Positions 30,778-38,589 of a stretch of 64,000 nt of DNA are shown here, piece by piece (the stretch's first letter is position 1; every line of letters starts with the position of its first letter). Source of the DNA: Trujillonella endophytica (GTDB lineage Bacteria > Actinomycetota > Actinomycetes > Mycobacteriales > Geodermatophilaceae). The notes under the pieces are model-generated. The model did no database searches. It saw only the letters and a list, made by a program, of their open reading frames with translations, and had not been told where the DNA came from. The translations under genes and the position numbers were made by a program. The stretch lies in NCBI RefSeq assembly GCF_900110555.1, contig NZ_FOEE01000011.1:62001-126000 (forward strand). The letters are read 5' to 3'.

Positions 30778-31899
30778 ATGTCCGCCACGTCCGCGTCCAC
30801 GCCCGATCTGGTCGGCCAGGTGGCCTCGCAGCCGGCCGCCTCCGAGGTCGGCCCCACCGAGTCCTTCGCCGGGGATGTCCTCGGTGTCCTCAACTCGAGC
30901 ATGCTGGCTCTGATGATCAGCATCGGTCACCGGACCCGGCTGTTCGACACGATGAGCGGCCTCGAGCCGGCCGACAGCGCCACCATCGCGGCCGCGGCCG
31001 GCCTGCACGAGAGGTACGTCCGGGAGTGGCTCGGTGCCATGGCGACCGGCAGGATCGTCGACCACGACCGCGAGAGCGGCACCTTCCACCTGCCGCCGGA
31101 GCGGGCTGCGGTTCTGACCCGGGCCGCCGGCCCGGACAACCTGGCGTCGTTCGCGCAGTTCGTCTCCCTGCTGGGCAAGGTCGAGGACGACGTCGTGCAC
31201 AGCTTCGAGTCGGGCGGAGGCGTGCCCTACAGCGCCTACCCGGAGTTCCAGCGCCTCATGGCAGAGGAGAGCGCGGCGGTGTTCGACGCCACGCTGCTCG
31301 ACGTCACCGTCCGGCTGGTCGAGGGGCTACCCGAGCGGCTGACCGCCGGCATCGACGTCGCCGACGTCGGTTGTGGCTCGGGCCACGCCCTCAACCTCCT
31401 CGCGGAGGCCTATCCCAGGAGCCGGTGCGTCGGCTTCGACTTCTCGGCCGAGGGCGTCGCCGTCGGTACCGCGGAGGCCGCATCCAAGGGGCTGTCCAAC
31501 GTCCGCTTCGAGGTCCGCGACGCGGCCACGCTCACCGGTCCCTCGGCGTTCGACCTCGTCACGGCCTTCGACGCGGTGCACGACCAGGCCCACCCGGCGC
31601 GGGTGCTCCGGGGGATCCACGACCTGCTGCGGCCGGGCGGAACCTTCCTGTGCGTGGACATCCAGGCCGCCAGCCACGTCGCCGACAACCTGGACCACCC
31701 GCTCGGCCCGTTCCTCTACACGGTGTCGTGCATGCACTGCATGACGGTGTCCCTGGCGCTGGACGGTGACGGTCTCGGCGCGGCGTGGGGGGAGGAACTC
31801 GCCCTGACGATGCTGCGCGAGGCCGGGTTCACCGACATCGAGGTCCGGCACGTCGAGGGGGACATCCTCAACAACTACTACGTGGCCAAGCGGCCCTGA
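30778..31899 (+). CDS. Class I SAM-dependent methyltransferase (Rv2258c-like)
   Basis: 373 residues. An N-terminal winged-helix region (about 30-105: LALMISIGHRTRLFDTM...AAAGLHERYVREWLGAM) precedes a Rossmann methyltransferase domain with SAM motif I VADVGCGSGHALNLLA near 200 and post-motif LVTAFDAVHDQAHP. The architecture resembles M. tuberculosis Rv2258c; substrate unknown. ATG 30778 has GAGGGGG 8 nt upstream. It is the first of three genes inserted between tRNA-Ala and ppiA relative to mycobacterial order and is convergent with the next gene, 35 bp away. Confidence 0.85.
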   Translation: MSATSASTPDLVGQVASQPAASEVGPTESFAGDVLGVLNSSMLALMISIGHRTRLFDTMSGLEPADSATIAAAAGLHERYVREWLGAMATGRIVDHDRESGTFHLPPERAAVLTRAAGPDNLASFAQFVSLLGKVEDDVVHSFESGGGVPYSAYPEFQRLMAEESAAVFDATLLDVTVRLVEGLPERLTAGIDVADVGCGSGHALNLLAEAYPRSRCVGFDFSAEGVAVGTAEAASKGLSNVRFEVRDAATLTGPSAFDLVTAFDAVHDQAHPARVLRGIHDLLRPGGTFLCVDIQAASHVADNLDHPLGPFLYTVSCMHCMTVSLALDGDGLGAAWGEELALTMLREAGFTDIEVRHVEGDILNNYYVAKRP

Positions 31900-31934
31900 G
31901 GTTGCCGGCCGAGGGCCCGGATGGGCGCCCCCGG

Positions 31935-33263
31935 TCACGTCAGCGGCAGGGTCGCCGCCACCTCCACGCCCCGGGCCCGCATCGCCGGCGCGTCCTCGGG
32001 GAGGACGACGCCCGCGTCGACCAGGTCCTCCACCGCCTGCTCCCACAGCGTCGCGTACTCCGTGCGGGAGCGGTACAGCTGGGCGACGAGCGCGTCGGAG
32101 TAGGCCCGCCGCCCGCCGAGGACCGGCGCGCTCCCGGTGCCGCCCTTGCGCCCCCGGTACTCCGCCACGGGAACCGCGACCTCGGGCAGCCGGATCCCTC
32201 CCCACGCGTTGCCGCCCTCGCCCCGCACGATGCGCGGAGTGGGCCGGCCGGCCAGCGTGATCCGCGGCTGGGGTGCGGGCGGCTCCCCTACGGTCAGCCA
32301 CCGGTGGAGGGCGCGCAGGGCGGCGTCGCGCACGGGCACCCAGCTCACGGGGTTCGGCCCCCACGCCCCGTCCGCGGTCGGCGGGATCGCGCGGCTGATC
32401 CCGTGCGGGGCCCCGGCGATCTCCCAGACCCGGCGCAGCGGGGTGTCCTGCAGCTCCAGGTCCGCCGTCGCCGACACCTCGAACTCGCTGTTGACCACCA
32501 GCACGGGCACGTCGAGGTCCGCGCGCACCGTCGTCCGGCGGTAGAGGGGATCGGTGTCGGCGTCCAGCTGCGGGGCGCGGCCCTCCCAGACCGACAGCAG
32601 GAAGCCGTCGACCACGCGGTGCCGCGGGTGGACGGCGTTGGCGTAGGCGCACAGCCGCATCGCCGACTGCGAGCCCCCCATGGCGACCACGCGGGCCACC
32701 GGCAGTCCGCCCAGCGGGTCGACGTCCGCCGACCGCCGGGGTCCCACGGCCGCGGCAGCGGCGGAGAAGATGTCGAAGCTCGCCGGTTCGCCGGGGTGGA
32801 CGAGGCCTCCGTACCGCTCGGGATCGGCGTCCAGCAGCGGCGCCTGACGCGACGCCCGGGCCCGGCGGCTCGGCGAGCCGTAGATCCCGGCGACCTGGGC
32901 GCTCACCCCCACCCAGGCGTGGCCGCGGTAGAGCTCGCCGGCATCGGGTGCCGGCCGCTCCGCACCGACGGAGACGTTGCGCCACTCCAGGAAGACGGTG
33001 CCGGTGAAGGCCGCCGGGTCGGCGGGGCGGATCACGAGGATGCGGGTCCGGTAGGGCGCCGTCGCGACCGGTACGGCGGTCCACAGCCCGTCGGCCGTGG
33101 GCGGGGCGTCGTCGGGGTGCGCGTACGCGGTCGCCTCGCCGGCGATGAGGAACTCCTCGCACACGTAGGCGTGCGCCGCGAGGACCTCGGCGGGCGGCGC
33201 TCCGTGCGGGGGGCGCTCGCCGAGGACAGGTCCGCTGACCTCTGCTCCGGGAACGGCGCTCAT
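31935..33263 (-). CDS. Alpha/beta-hydrolase domain protein (Abhydrolase_10 type)
   Basis: 442 residues. The nucleophile elbow reads AMGGSQSAMRL (Ser within G-G-S-Q-S), and a C-terminal histidine region is in AGAPHGISRAI. The N-terminal half forms a beta-rich lid (PYRTRILVIRPADPAAFTGTVFLEW). Members of this family are poorly characterised esterase-like proteins. No signal peptide. The ATG at 33263 has a TATGTT -10 exactly 7 nt upstream, which favours a leaderless start over ATG 33275. Confidence 0.75.
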   Translation of the reverse strand: MSAVPGAEVSGPVLGERPPHGAPPAEVLAAHAYVCEEFLIAGEATAYAHPDDAPPTADGLWTAVPVATAPYRTRILVIRPADPAAFTGTVFLEWRNVSVGAERPAPDAGELYRGHAWVGVSAQVAGIYGSPSRRARASRQAPLLDADPERYGGLVHPGEPASFDIFSAAAAAVGPRRSADVDPLGGLPVARVVAMGGSQSAMRLCAYANAVHPRHRVVDGFLLSVWEGRAPQLDADTDPLYRRTTVRADLDVPVLVVNSEFEVSATADLELQDTPLRRVWEIAGAPHGISRAIPPTADGAWGPNPVSWVPVRDAALRALHRWLTVGEPPAPQPRITLAGRPTPRIVRGEGGNAWGGIRLPEVAVPVAEYRGRKGGTGSAPVLGGRRAYSDALVAQLYRSRTEYATLWEQAVEDLVDAGVVLPEDAPAMRARGVEVAATLPLT

Positions 33264-33270
33264 GCCGGGC

Positions 33271-33276
33271 AACATA
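33271..33276 (-). promoter_or_regulatory. -10 element of the alpha/beta-hydrolase gene
   Basis: TATGTT on the minus strand, 7 nt upstream of ATG 33263, in the recurrent leaderless arrangement. Confidence 0.5.
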
Positions 33277-33353
33277 CGACGGGGTGGACCCCGCGTCCCT
33301 CGCGGTGCGTCCTCTGGCGCCGGTCGGATGCGGGGCCGGAGGACGCGTGCCGA

Positions 33354-34913
33354 TCAGCGGGGCGCGCTCACCGTCACCGAGGCGGAGGCGTTGTTGTCGG
33401 TCAGATCCGGGTCCGGCACGAACCACGACGTCGCGCCCCCGGAGAACGCGAGGGTGCCGCGGGTGCCGGGGTTGACGCGGACGGCCACGGTGAACGTGAC
33501 GGACTGGTTCGGAGCCAGCGACGGGCGGCCGAACAGGACGTAGCCCCCCTGGAGCGGGAGCCCGCCACCGAGGTGCAGCGGGAACACCCCGCCGGGCAGG
33601 CGGATGGCGGCGCCGAGCGCGGTGGCGGCGATCGGGCCGTCGTTGGTCACCGTCAGCCGCACGGTGACCGGAGTTCCGGGGGCGGCGGTGGTCGGCACGC
33701 TGATCGTGGTCCGGATGTCCGCCACCGGATCGGGCACGGGTGCCGCCTCCACGGTCGCGGTGAAGTCGACGGTCTGCAGCGAACCGACGGCGGAGGCGCG
33801 GACCGTGACGGGCCCCGGCGTGGCTCCGGCGACGAGCGGAGGCGCGGTGGCCACGCCGTCGGTGCCGCTGACGACCGTGACCGTCGTGCCGGGCGTGCCC
33901 CCGCCGAAGGAGGCCGATCCGCTGGTCACGGCGAATTCGACCTCGACGCCGGGAAACCGGTACCCCTGGCCACTGCTGACGGAGACGGCGAGGGGGTGGG
34001 TGAACGAGCTCCCGACGACGGCCGTCTGCCCGTCGCCGGCGGCCGCGTAGAGGTTGACGTTCGCCACCGTCGCGGTGAACGTCGCCGCAGCGGCGGCGAC
34101 CTCGGCCATGGCCGTGACGGTCACCGGCGCGGAGAGGACACCGGCCTCGCGGACGTATCCGGCCGCCAGTTCCGGTGCGGTGGCCGTGCCGTCGGCGCCG
34201 GTGACGGCCACGGCGGACCGCTGGGGGAGGGTGATGGAGATCCAGTACGCCGGACCCGACGTCACGTTGAACAGGACCGGGACGCCGGCGAGCGGCAGCC
34301 CGGCCGCATCGGTGACCCGGACGACCAGCGGCTGCGGGAAGGCCGCGTTCGACGTGATCGCCTGCCCGCCGCCGGAGACCGCCTCGATCGTCGCCGTGGC
34401 CGGGGCCCGCGGTCCGTCGTCGTTCACGATCGTGCCGGTCGACGACGCCGCCGTGGCGAACTCGGTCCAGCCGAAGGGCCCCGGCAGGAGGTTCAGGAGG
34501 CTGGCGACGAGCGTGATCGTCTCGTCCGCCTCGGGGCGCTCGTCCCCGATCACGTAGAGGGAGAGGGGCAGCGTGAACGCTCCCGGCCCGACGGTGGTGC
34601 CCGACTGGGAGAGCAGTTCGACGACGTAGTCCACGTCCGGCACCCAGCCGTTGTTGCCGTCCGTCGCGGTCTGGGGAACGCCCGTCAGCGTCACCACGCA
34701 GCCCTCCGCCACCGGGCAGGTGCCGGCGACGGTGACGGGGACCTCCTGCTCTCCGGAGTCGCCCTCGACGACGGTCACGTCCGACACCGTGATCGAGGCC
34801 TCGCCGGCCGCGGCGGCCGGGGCGGGGCCCAAACCGGCGACGGTCAGGGCGGCGGTCACCGTCAGGACGAGGAGGCTCGCCCACCGCCGGGTCGTCGCGG
34901 AACGCGTGTGCAT
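33354..34913 (-). CDS. Secreted multi-domain protein: Calx-beta, Ig-like repeats, DUF11-like
   Basis: 519 residues with a Sec signal peptide (MHTRSATTRRW..., hydrophobic core SLLVLTVTAALTVAGL, AxA site near residue 35). A Calx-beta domain follows (about 38-150: SITVSDVTVVEGDSG ... PEADETITL ... TGTIVNDD), then two Big_1-type bacterial Ig-like domains (about 155-265 and 270-375), then a DUF11-like domain ending in TDNNASASVTVSAPR. There is no LPXTG motif or C-terminal helix, so it is probably released or loosely bound to the envelope. A role in adhesion or matrix is inference. ATG 34913 has AAGGG upstream. Confidence 0.82.
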   Translation of the reverse strand: MHTRSATTRRWASLLVLTVTAALTVAGLGPAPAAAAGEASITVSDVTVVEGDSGEQEVPVTVAGTCPVAEGCVVTLTGVPQTATDGNNGWVPDVDYVVELLSQSGTTVGPGAFTLPLSLYVIGDERPEADETITLVASLLNLLPGPFGWTEFATAASSTGTIVNDDGPRAPATATIEAVSGGGQAITSNAAFPQPLVVRVTDAAGLPLAGVPVLFNVTSGPAYWISITLPQRSAVAVTGADGTATAPELAAGYVREAGVLSAPVTVTAMAEVAAAAATFTATVANVNLYAAAGDGQTAVVGSSFTHPLAVSVSSGQGYRFPGVEVEFAVTSGSASFGGGTPGTTVTVVSGTDGVATAPPLVAGATPGPVTVRASAVGSLQTVDFTATVEAAPVPDPVADIRTTISVPTTAAPGTPVTVRLTVTNDGPIAATALGAAIRLPGGVFPLHLGGGLPLQGGYVLFGRPSLAPNQSVTFTVAVRVNPGTRGTLAFSGGATSWFVPDPDLTDNNASASVTVSAPR

Positions 34914-35094
34914 GGAATTCCCTTCGAGTTCCCCCTCGGCAGGTGCGACGCGCTGTCTAGCACGGCCGACACGGTTCCGGAGACTTCCGAGACGAAACAG
35001 TTCGTCGCACACGAGGGCGAGCTCGACCAGCGGCTCCGCCCCGGGCCGGGCTTCGGCGACGGCGCCCGGATGCCCCGCCCCGCCACCGCGGTGG

Positions 35095-35100
35095 GAGAGT
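35095..35100 (+). promoter_or_regulatory. -10-like element of ppiA
   Basis: GAGAGT is 7 nt before GTG 35108, the same spacing as other leaderless starts in this window. It is a weak hexamer match. Confidence 0.3.
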
Positions 35101-35107
35101 GGAGGTC

Positions 35108-35644
35108 GTGACCGAAGCGACCTCTCCCGCCCGGCGTGCCGTCCTGCGCACCAACCACGGCGACATCACCGTCGACCTGTTCCCCGACCACGCGCCCAAG
35201 ACCGTGGCCAACTTCGCGGACCTGGCCGAGGGCCGCCGCGAGTGGACCCACCCGGCGACCCGCGAGAAGACCACAGACCGCCTGTACGACGGCACGATCT
35301 TCCACCGGATCATCGCCGGCTTCATGATCCAGGGCGGCGACCCGCTCGGGCAGGGCATAGGTGGCCCCGGCTACCAGTTCGGCGACGAGTTCCACCCCGA
35401 GCTCACCTTCAGCAAGCCCTACCTGCTGGCCATGGCCAACGCCGGCCCGGGCACCAACGGCTCGCAGTTCTTCATCACCGTCGGCCCGACGCCGCACCTG
35501 AACCGCAAGCACACGATCTTCGGCGAGGTGGCCGACCAGGCCAGCCGCGACGTCGTCGACGCGATCGCCGCGGTGCGCACCGGCCGGCAGGACCGGCCGG
35601 TGGAGGACGTCGTGATCCAGTCGGTCGAGGTGCAGCGCAGCTGA
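35108..35644 (+). CDS. ppiA: Peptidyl-prolyl cis-trans isomerase, cyclophilin type
   Basis: 178-residue cytosolic cyclophilin that speeds proline isomerisation. Motifs: AVLRTNHGDITVDLFPDHAPKTVANF, the catalytic FHRIIAGFMIQGGDP, and MANAGPGTNGSQFFIT. No signal peptide. GTG 35108 is chosen because of GGAGG and the spacing from GAGAGT; GTG 35099 is the alternative. Rv0009 (ppiA) has the same place in M. tuberculosis. The stop overlaps the probable start of the rhomboid gene. Confidence 0.95.
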   Translation: MTEATSPARRAVLRTNHGDITVDLFPDHAPKTVANFADLAEGRREWTHPATREKTTDRLYDGTIFHRIIAGFMIQGGDPLGQGIGGPGYQFGDEFHPELTFSKPYLLAMANAGPGTNGSQFFITVGPTPHLNRKHTIFGEVADQASRDVVDAIAAVRTGRQDRPVEDVVIQSVEVQRS

Positions 35645-36552
35645 CCCAGCCACCCGTCGCCGGGGGTGCGGGCCGGGACGAGGAGTTCCGGCCCGCGCCG
35701 CCGCCGTCCACCTGCTACCGGCACCCCGACCGGGCCACCGGGGTGGCGTGCGTGCGCTGCGGCCGGCCGATCTGCCCGGAGTGCATGACCTCGGCGTCGG
35801 TCGGCTTCCAGTGCCCGGAGTGCATCCGGGCCGGCCGGGCGTCGGTGCCCGCGCCGCGCGGCACGCCCCCCGTGCGCGCAGCGGGCCGGCAGTGGGGCGT
35901 CGTCACCCTCACGCTCATCGCGGTCAACGTGGCGATGTTCGTCGCCACGGCCGTCTCGGCGTACGCCGATGGCGAGCGCCCCCTCGACAACCACCGCTCG
36001 TCGCTGTTCCTCGACCTCCAGCTGGCCCCGGCCCTGGTGCAGGAGGGCGGCGAGGACTGGCGCCTGCTCACCGCCGCGTTCCTGCACATCGGGATCACCC
36101 ATCTCGCGCTCAACATGCTGGCCCTGCTGCTGTTCGGCTCCGAGCTCGAGCGGGCGCTGGGGCGCTGGCGCTACCTGGCCGTGTACCTGCTCTCCGCCCT
36201 TGGCGGCTCCGTGGCGGTCTCGCTGTTCGGCGACCCCTGGGTCCCCGTGGCCGGCGCCTCCGGGGCGATCTGGGGCCTGATGGGCGCCTTCGGGGTGCTC
36301 GCGGTCACCTCGCGGGGCGACGTCCGCGGCATCGTCACGCTGCTGGTGCTCAACCTCGCCGTCAGCATCCTGGTCCCCGGCATCTCGCTGCTGGGCCACC
36401 TCGGTGGACTGGTCGTCGGGGTGGTGGCGGCGGGGATCGTCGTGCTGGCCCGCCGGCGCACCGAGTGGCAAGGGCTCTGCCTGCTGCTGCTCACCGCCGT
36501 CCTGTGCGTCACCGCCCTCACCGTGCCGACGCTGGCCGTCCTCGACTTCTGA
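35641..36552 (+). CDS. Rhomboid-family intramembrane serine protease with N-terminal zinc-binding motif; CTG start inferred
   Basis: 303 residues. The N-terminal region CYRHPD...CVRCGRPICPECM...CPEC is a B-box-like zinc module common to actinobacterial rhomboids. Six or more helices follow; the catalytic Ser is in VAGASGAIWGLMG, the HxxxN motif is HLALNML and the catalytic His is in LLGHLGG. It cleaves membrane proteins within the bilayer. No in-frame ATG, GTG or TTG precedes the conserved CYRHPD; CTG 35641 overlaps the ppiA stop as CTGA with GAGG 11 nt upstream, so a non-canonical coupled start is the simplest reading. Confidence 0.85.
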   Translation: MTQPPVAGGAGRDEEFRPAPPPSTCYRHPDRATGVACVRCGRPICPECMTSASVGFQCPECIRAGRASVPAPRGTPPVRAAGRQWGVVTLTLIAVNVAMFVATAVSAYADGERPLDNHRSSLFLDLQLAPALVQEGGEDWRLLTAAFLHIGITHLALNMLALLLFGSELERALGRWRYLAVYLLSALGGSVAVSLFGDPWVPVAGASGAIWGLMGAFGVLAVTSRGDVRGIVTLLVLNLAVSILVPGISLLGHLGGLVVGVVAAGIVVLARRRTEWQGLCLLLLTAVLCVTALTVPTLAVLDF

Positions 36553-36556
36553 CGAC

Positions 36557-36964
36557 TCAGGCCGGGCGCCGCGCCTCCAGCGCGCGGGCGACGTCGGCGG
36601 GATCGGCGCCGAGCTCCCAGCGCCCCAGCAGCACGAGGACGCCGGCGTCGTCGGAGCCCGCGGCGGTGTCCAGTTCCAGCAGCTGCGACCGGAGGCCGGC
36701 GCGGCGGGTCTCGCGCACCCGCACGCGCAGCTGCGCCCAGGGGAGCCGGACCCGGCCCGTCAGCCTGCGGACGACGACCCCGCCCGCCTCGGCGGACAGC
36801 CGCGGCCGCAGCAGCGCCGACCGCGCGGCCAGGACGAGCAGCAGGGCCGCGGCAGCGCCGACGAGCACGCGGCCGACGGGTTCGAGCAGCAGCGCCGCCG
36901 TCCCCAGGGCCACGCCGGCACCGGCGAGCGCCAGGGCGGTCCCCGGCCGTGCCGACCACTGCAT
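36557..36964 (-). CDS. PH-domain small membrane protein (Rv0010c type)
   Basis: 135 residues: two hydrophobic helices (LALAGAGVALGTAALLLE and VGAAAALLLVLAARSALL), then a bacterial PH-like domain (VVVRRLTGRVRLPWAQLRVRV ... LLELDTAAG). It occupies the place of Rv0010c between ppiA/rhomboid and crgA. Function not established; probably envelope associated. CACCCT lies 6 nt before the ATG (36971-36976, minus strand), a weak leaderless -10. Confidence 0.8.
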   Translation of the reverse strand: MQWSARPGTALALAGAGVALGTAALLLEPVGRVLVGAAAALLLVLAARSALLRPRLSAEAGGVVVRRLTGRVRLPWAQLRVRVRETRRAGLRSQLLELDTAAGSDDAGVLVLLGRWELGADPADVARALEARRPA

Positions 36965-37192
36965 GTCCCCAGGGTGGACGACCCCGGGTCGTCCACGTCC
37001 ACCGGGGTGACCGGAGCGGGGTCGTGGCGTGACGCTCCGTCGCAGGTCAGCGGCCTGTCGGCGGCGTCAAGTCGACTTCTCCACAGGTGGGTACACAGCT
37101 GGGGACAGAAGCACAGGGGTGTAGTTACTCGGCCGTCCTCCCCGTCACACCCGTCTCAGCGACCGCGAACTCGCAGGTCAGAGCAGTGCGTT

Positions 37193-37206
37193 CGAACATG
37201 CGTTCT
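37193..37206. promoter_or_regulatory. SOS-box-like site
   Basis: CGAACATGCGTTCT matches the Gram-positive LexA consensus CGAACRNRYGTTYC at 13 of 14 positions. It overlaps a DnaA-box-like 9-mer. No gene starts close by: the PH gene start is about 230 bp away. Confidence 0.35.
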
Positions 37207-37297
37207 CCACATCCGGTGGACAACCCTGGGTATCCAGCGCCGAGTCGACCTGTGGACAACAGGGGTGGCTGTGCACAGATCCCCGGGCAGGAACGCA

Positions 37298-37332
37298 CGA
37301 GGCCCCCGTCCCCAGGGGGAACGAGGGCCTCG
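37298..37332 (-). terminator. crgA terminator hairpin
   Basis: CGAGGCCC and GGGCCTCG form the outer stem and TCCCC/GGGGA an inner stem. It lies about 20 bp beyond the crgA stop. Confidence 0.6.
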
Positions 37333-37351
37333 GAGCCGGCAGCGCGAGCCG

Positions 37352-37618
37352 CTACCGCCAGCGCATCGACATGACCAGGCCGGCCACCATCGCACCGAAG
37401 CCGATCGCGAAGTTCCACGCGGAGAGGTCGGCCATGAAGGCGATGTCGTCGCCGGCGACGTAGTAGACGACGATCCACAGCAGGCCGATCAGCATGAGGC
37501 CGACCATCAGCGGCGCGTACCACCGCGGGCTGGGGGCCAGTGCGCGGGCGGCGCCGGGCTGGAGGGTGCTCGGGGGAGGCGTGTAGGCCGACTTCTTGCG
37601 CACCTTGGACTTCGGCAC
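37352..37618 (-). CDS. crgA: Cell division protein CrgA
   Basis: 88 residues beginning MPKSKVRKK, a family signature, with two membrane helices (PLMVGLMLIGLLWIVVYYV and AWNFAIGFGAMVAGLVMSM). CrgA helps recruit PbpA/FtsI and other septal proteins in actinobacteria. The GTG start at 37618 follows a Pro-spaced leader. It is divergent from the DUF881 gene; the shared 145-bp gap contains TAAGCT/TTAGGCT hexamers that could serve as -10 elements in each direction. Confidence 0.95.
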   Translation of the reverse strand: MPKSKVRKKSAYTPPPSTLQPGAARALAPSPRWYAPLMVGLMLIGLLWIVVYYVAGDDIAFMADLSAWNFAIGFGAMVAGLVMSMRWR

Positions 37619-37763
37619 CGCTGCTGCTCCCTCCGGACGCCGGTCGGCCTCCGCCGGCCGGCTCTGTCCCCAGCCTAAGCTGCGGGGTGCCGTCGGTGGG
37701 TCACCGACGCCGGTCGACCGCCCCTTCGGGGAGTCCGCCGCCACCCGCGAGGAGGTGCCCGGC

Positions 37764-38549
37764 GTGTTCGCGAACCGCCTGCGCGCCGTGCCGGCCCTGC
37801 TGCGGCGCCTGACACGGCGCCCGCGGTCGGCCTGGGCCGCCCTGGTGCCGATCGTGGCCCTGGCGGCGGGCCTGCTGTTCGCGACGTCGGGACAGACCGC
37901 GCGCGGGACCGACCTGCGCGGCGGGGAGGTCCTCGAGCTGTCCGGCCTGATCACCCAGCGCAGGGCCGCGCTCGCCGAGCAGAGCGCGGAGGCGCGGGAG
38001 CTCCAGGCGCAGGTCGAGCGGCTCACCGACGAGACGGCGACGCAGAACGGGGCGGTCGCCGCCGCCCAGGAGGAGGGGCGGTCGCTCACCCTCTCGGCCG
38101 GCATGGAGGCGCTCACCGGCCCGGGCGTGCGGATCACCCTCGACGACGCCCCCCGGCTGCCCGACGGCTCCCTCCCCCGCGGGGCCCGGCCGGACGACGT
38201 CGTCATCCACCAGTCCGACGTCCAGGCGGTCGTGAACGCCCTGTGGGCCGGAGGGGCCGACGGCGTGGCGATCATGGACCAGCGGCTGATCGCCACCAGC
38301 GCCGTCCGCTGCGTCGGCAACGTCCTGCTGCTGGAGGGGCGCACGTACTCCCCGCCGTTCGTGGTCACCGCCATCGGCGACGTCGAGACCTTCGTCGACC
38401 AGCTGGCCGCCTCGCCGCAGGTCGCGGTCTTCCAGGACGCCGTGGCCGCGTTCGGCCTCGGCTTCTCGGTCCGCGGCCTGGTCGCCGTAGACCTCCCGGC
38501 CCACAGCGGCACCCCGGCGATGCAGTACGCCACCCCCGTCGGCGGATGA
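37764..38549 (+). CDS. DUF881 family protein
   Basis: 261 residues. One N-terminal membrane helix (AALVPIVALAAGLLFATS), then a coiled coil (about 60-105: LITQRRAALAEQSAEARELQAQVERL), then the extracytoplasmic DUF881 domain (LTGPGVRITLDDAP...DVVIHQSDVQAVVNALWAGGADGVAIMDQRL). Equivalent to Rv0012 beside crgA, and possibly linked to division. GTG 37764 has GAGGAGG 8 nt upstream. Confidence 0.88.
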   Translation: MFANRLRAVPALLRRLTRRPRSAWAALVPIVALAAGLLFATSGQTARGTDLRGGEVLELSGLITQRRAALAEQSAEARELQAQVERLTDETATQNGAVAAAQEEGRSLTLSAGMEALTGPGVRITLDDAPRLPDGSLPRGARPDDVVIHQSDVQAVVNALWAGGADGVAIMDQRLIATSAVRCVGNVLLLEGRTYSPPFVVTAIGDVETFVDQLAASPQVAVFQDAVAAFGLGFSVRGLVAVDLPAHSGTPAMQYATPVGG

Positions 38550-38577
38550 GCGCGGGGACCGGACCGGGTACCCCTGG

Positions 38578-38583
38578 TACACA
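38578..38583 (+). promoter_or_regulatory. -10 element of pabA
   Basis: TACACA lies 6 nt before GTG 38590, with no ribosome site; a leaderless start is likely. Confidence 0.5.
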
Positions 38584-38589
38584 GGTGCC

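Larger units (their letters stand above)
36965..37351. other. Spacer between crgA and the PH gene with a DnaA-box cluster
   Basis: 387 bp with no convincing gene. DnaA-box-like 9-mers: TTCTCCACA 37077-37085, TTCTCCACA 37203-37211, GGTGGACAA 37215-37223, TGTGGACAA 37251-37259 (perfect reverse consensus), TGTGCACAG 37270-37278. An SOS-like box CGAACATGCGTTCT is at 37193-37206. A crgA terminator sits at 37298-37332. Confidence 0.7.

Noticed and set aside
31785-35111. Open frame of about 1100 codons on the plus strand
   Set aside because: Shadow of the hydrolase and secreted-protein genes on the other strand, with low-complexity His/Arg/Gly composition.
36965-37351. Main replication origin at the crgA-PH gap
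   Set aside because: Gene orientation diverges at the dnaA-dnaN gap and that is the established actinobacterial oriC; the cluster is better treated as an accessory site.
37087-37374. 95-codon frame in the crgA-PH spacer
   Set aside because: No ribosome site or -10, no recognisable fold, and it covers the DnaA-box cluster and the crgA terminator.
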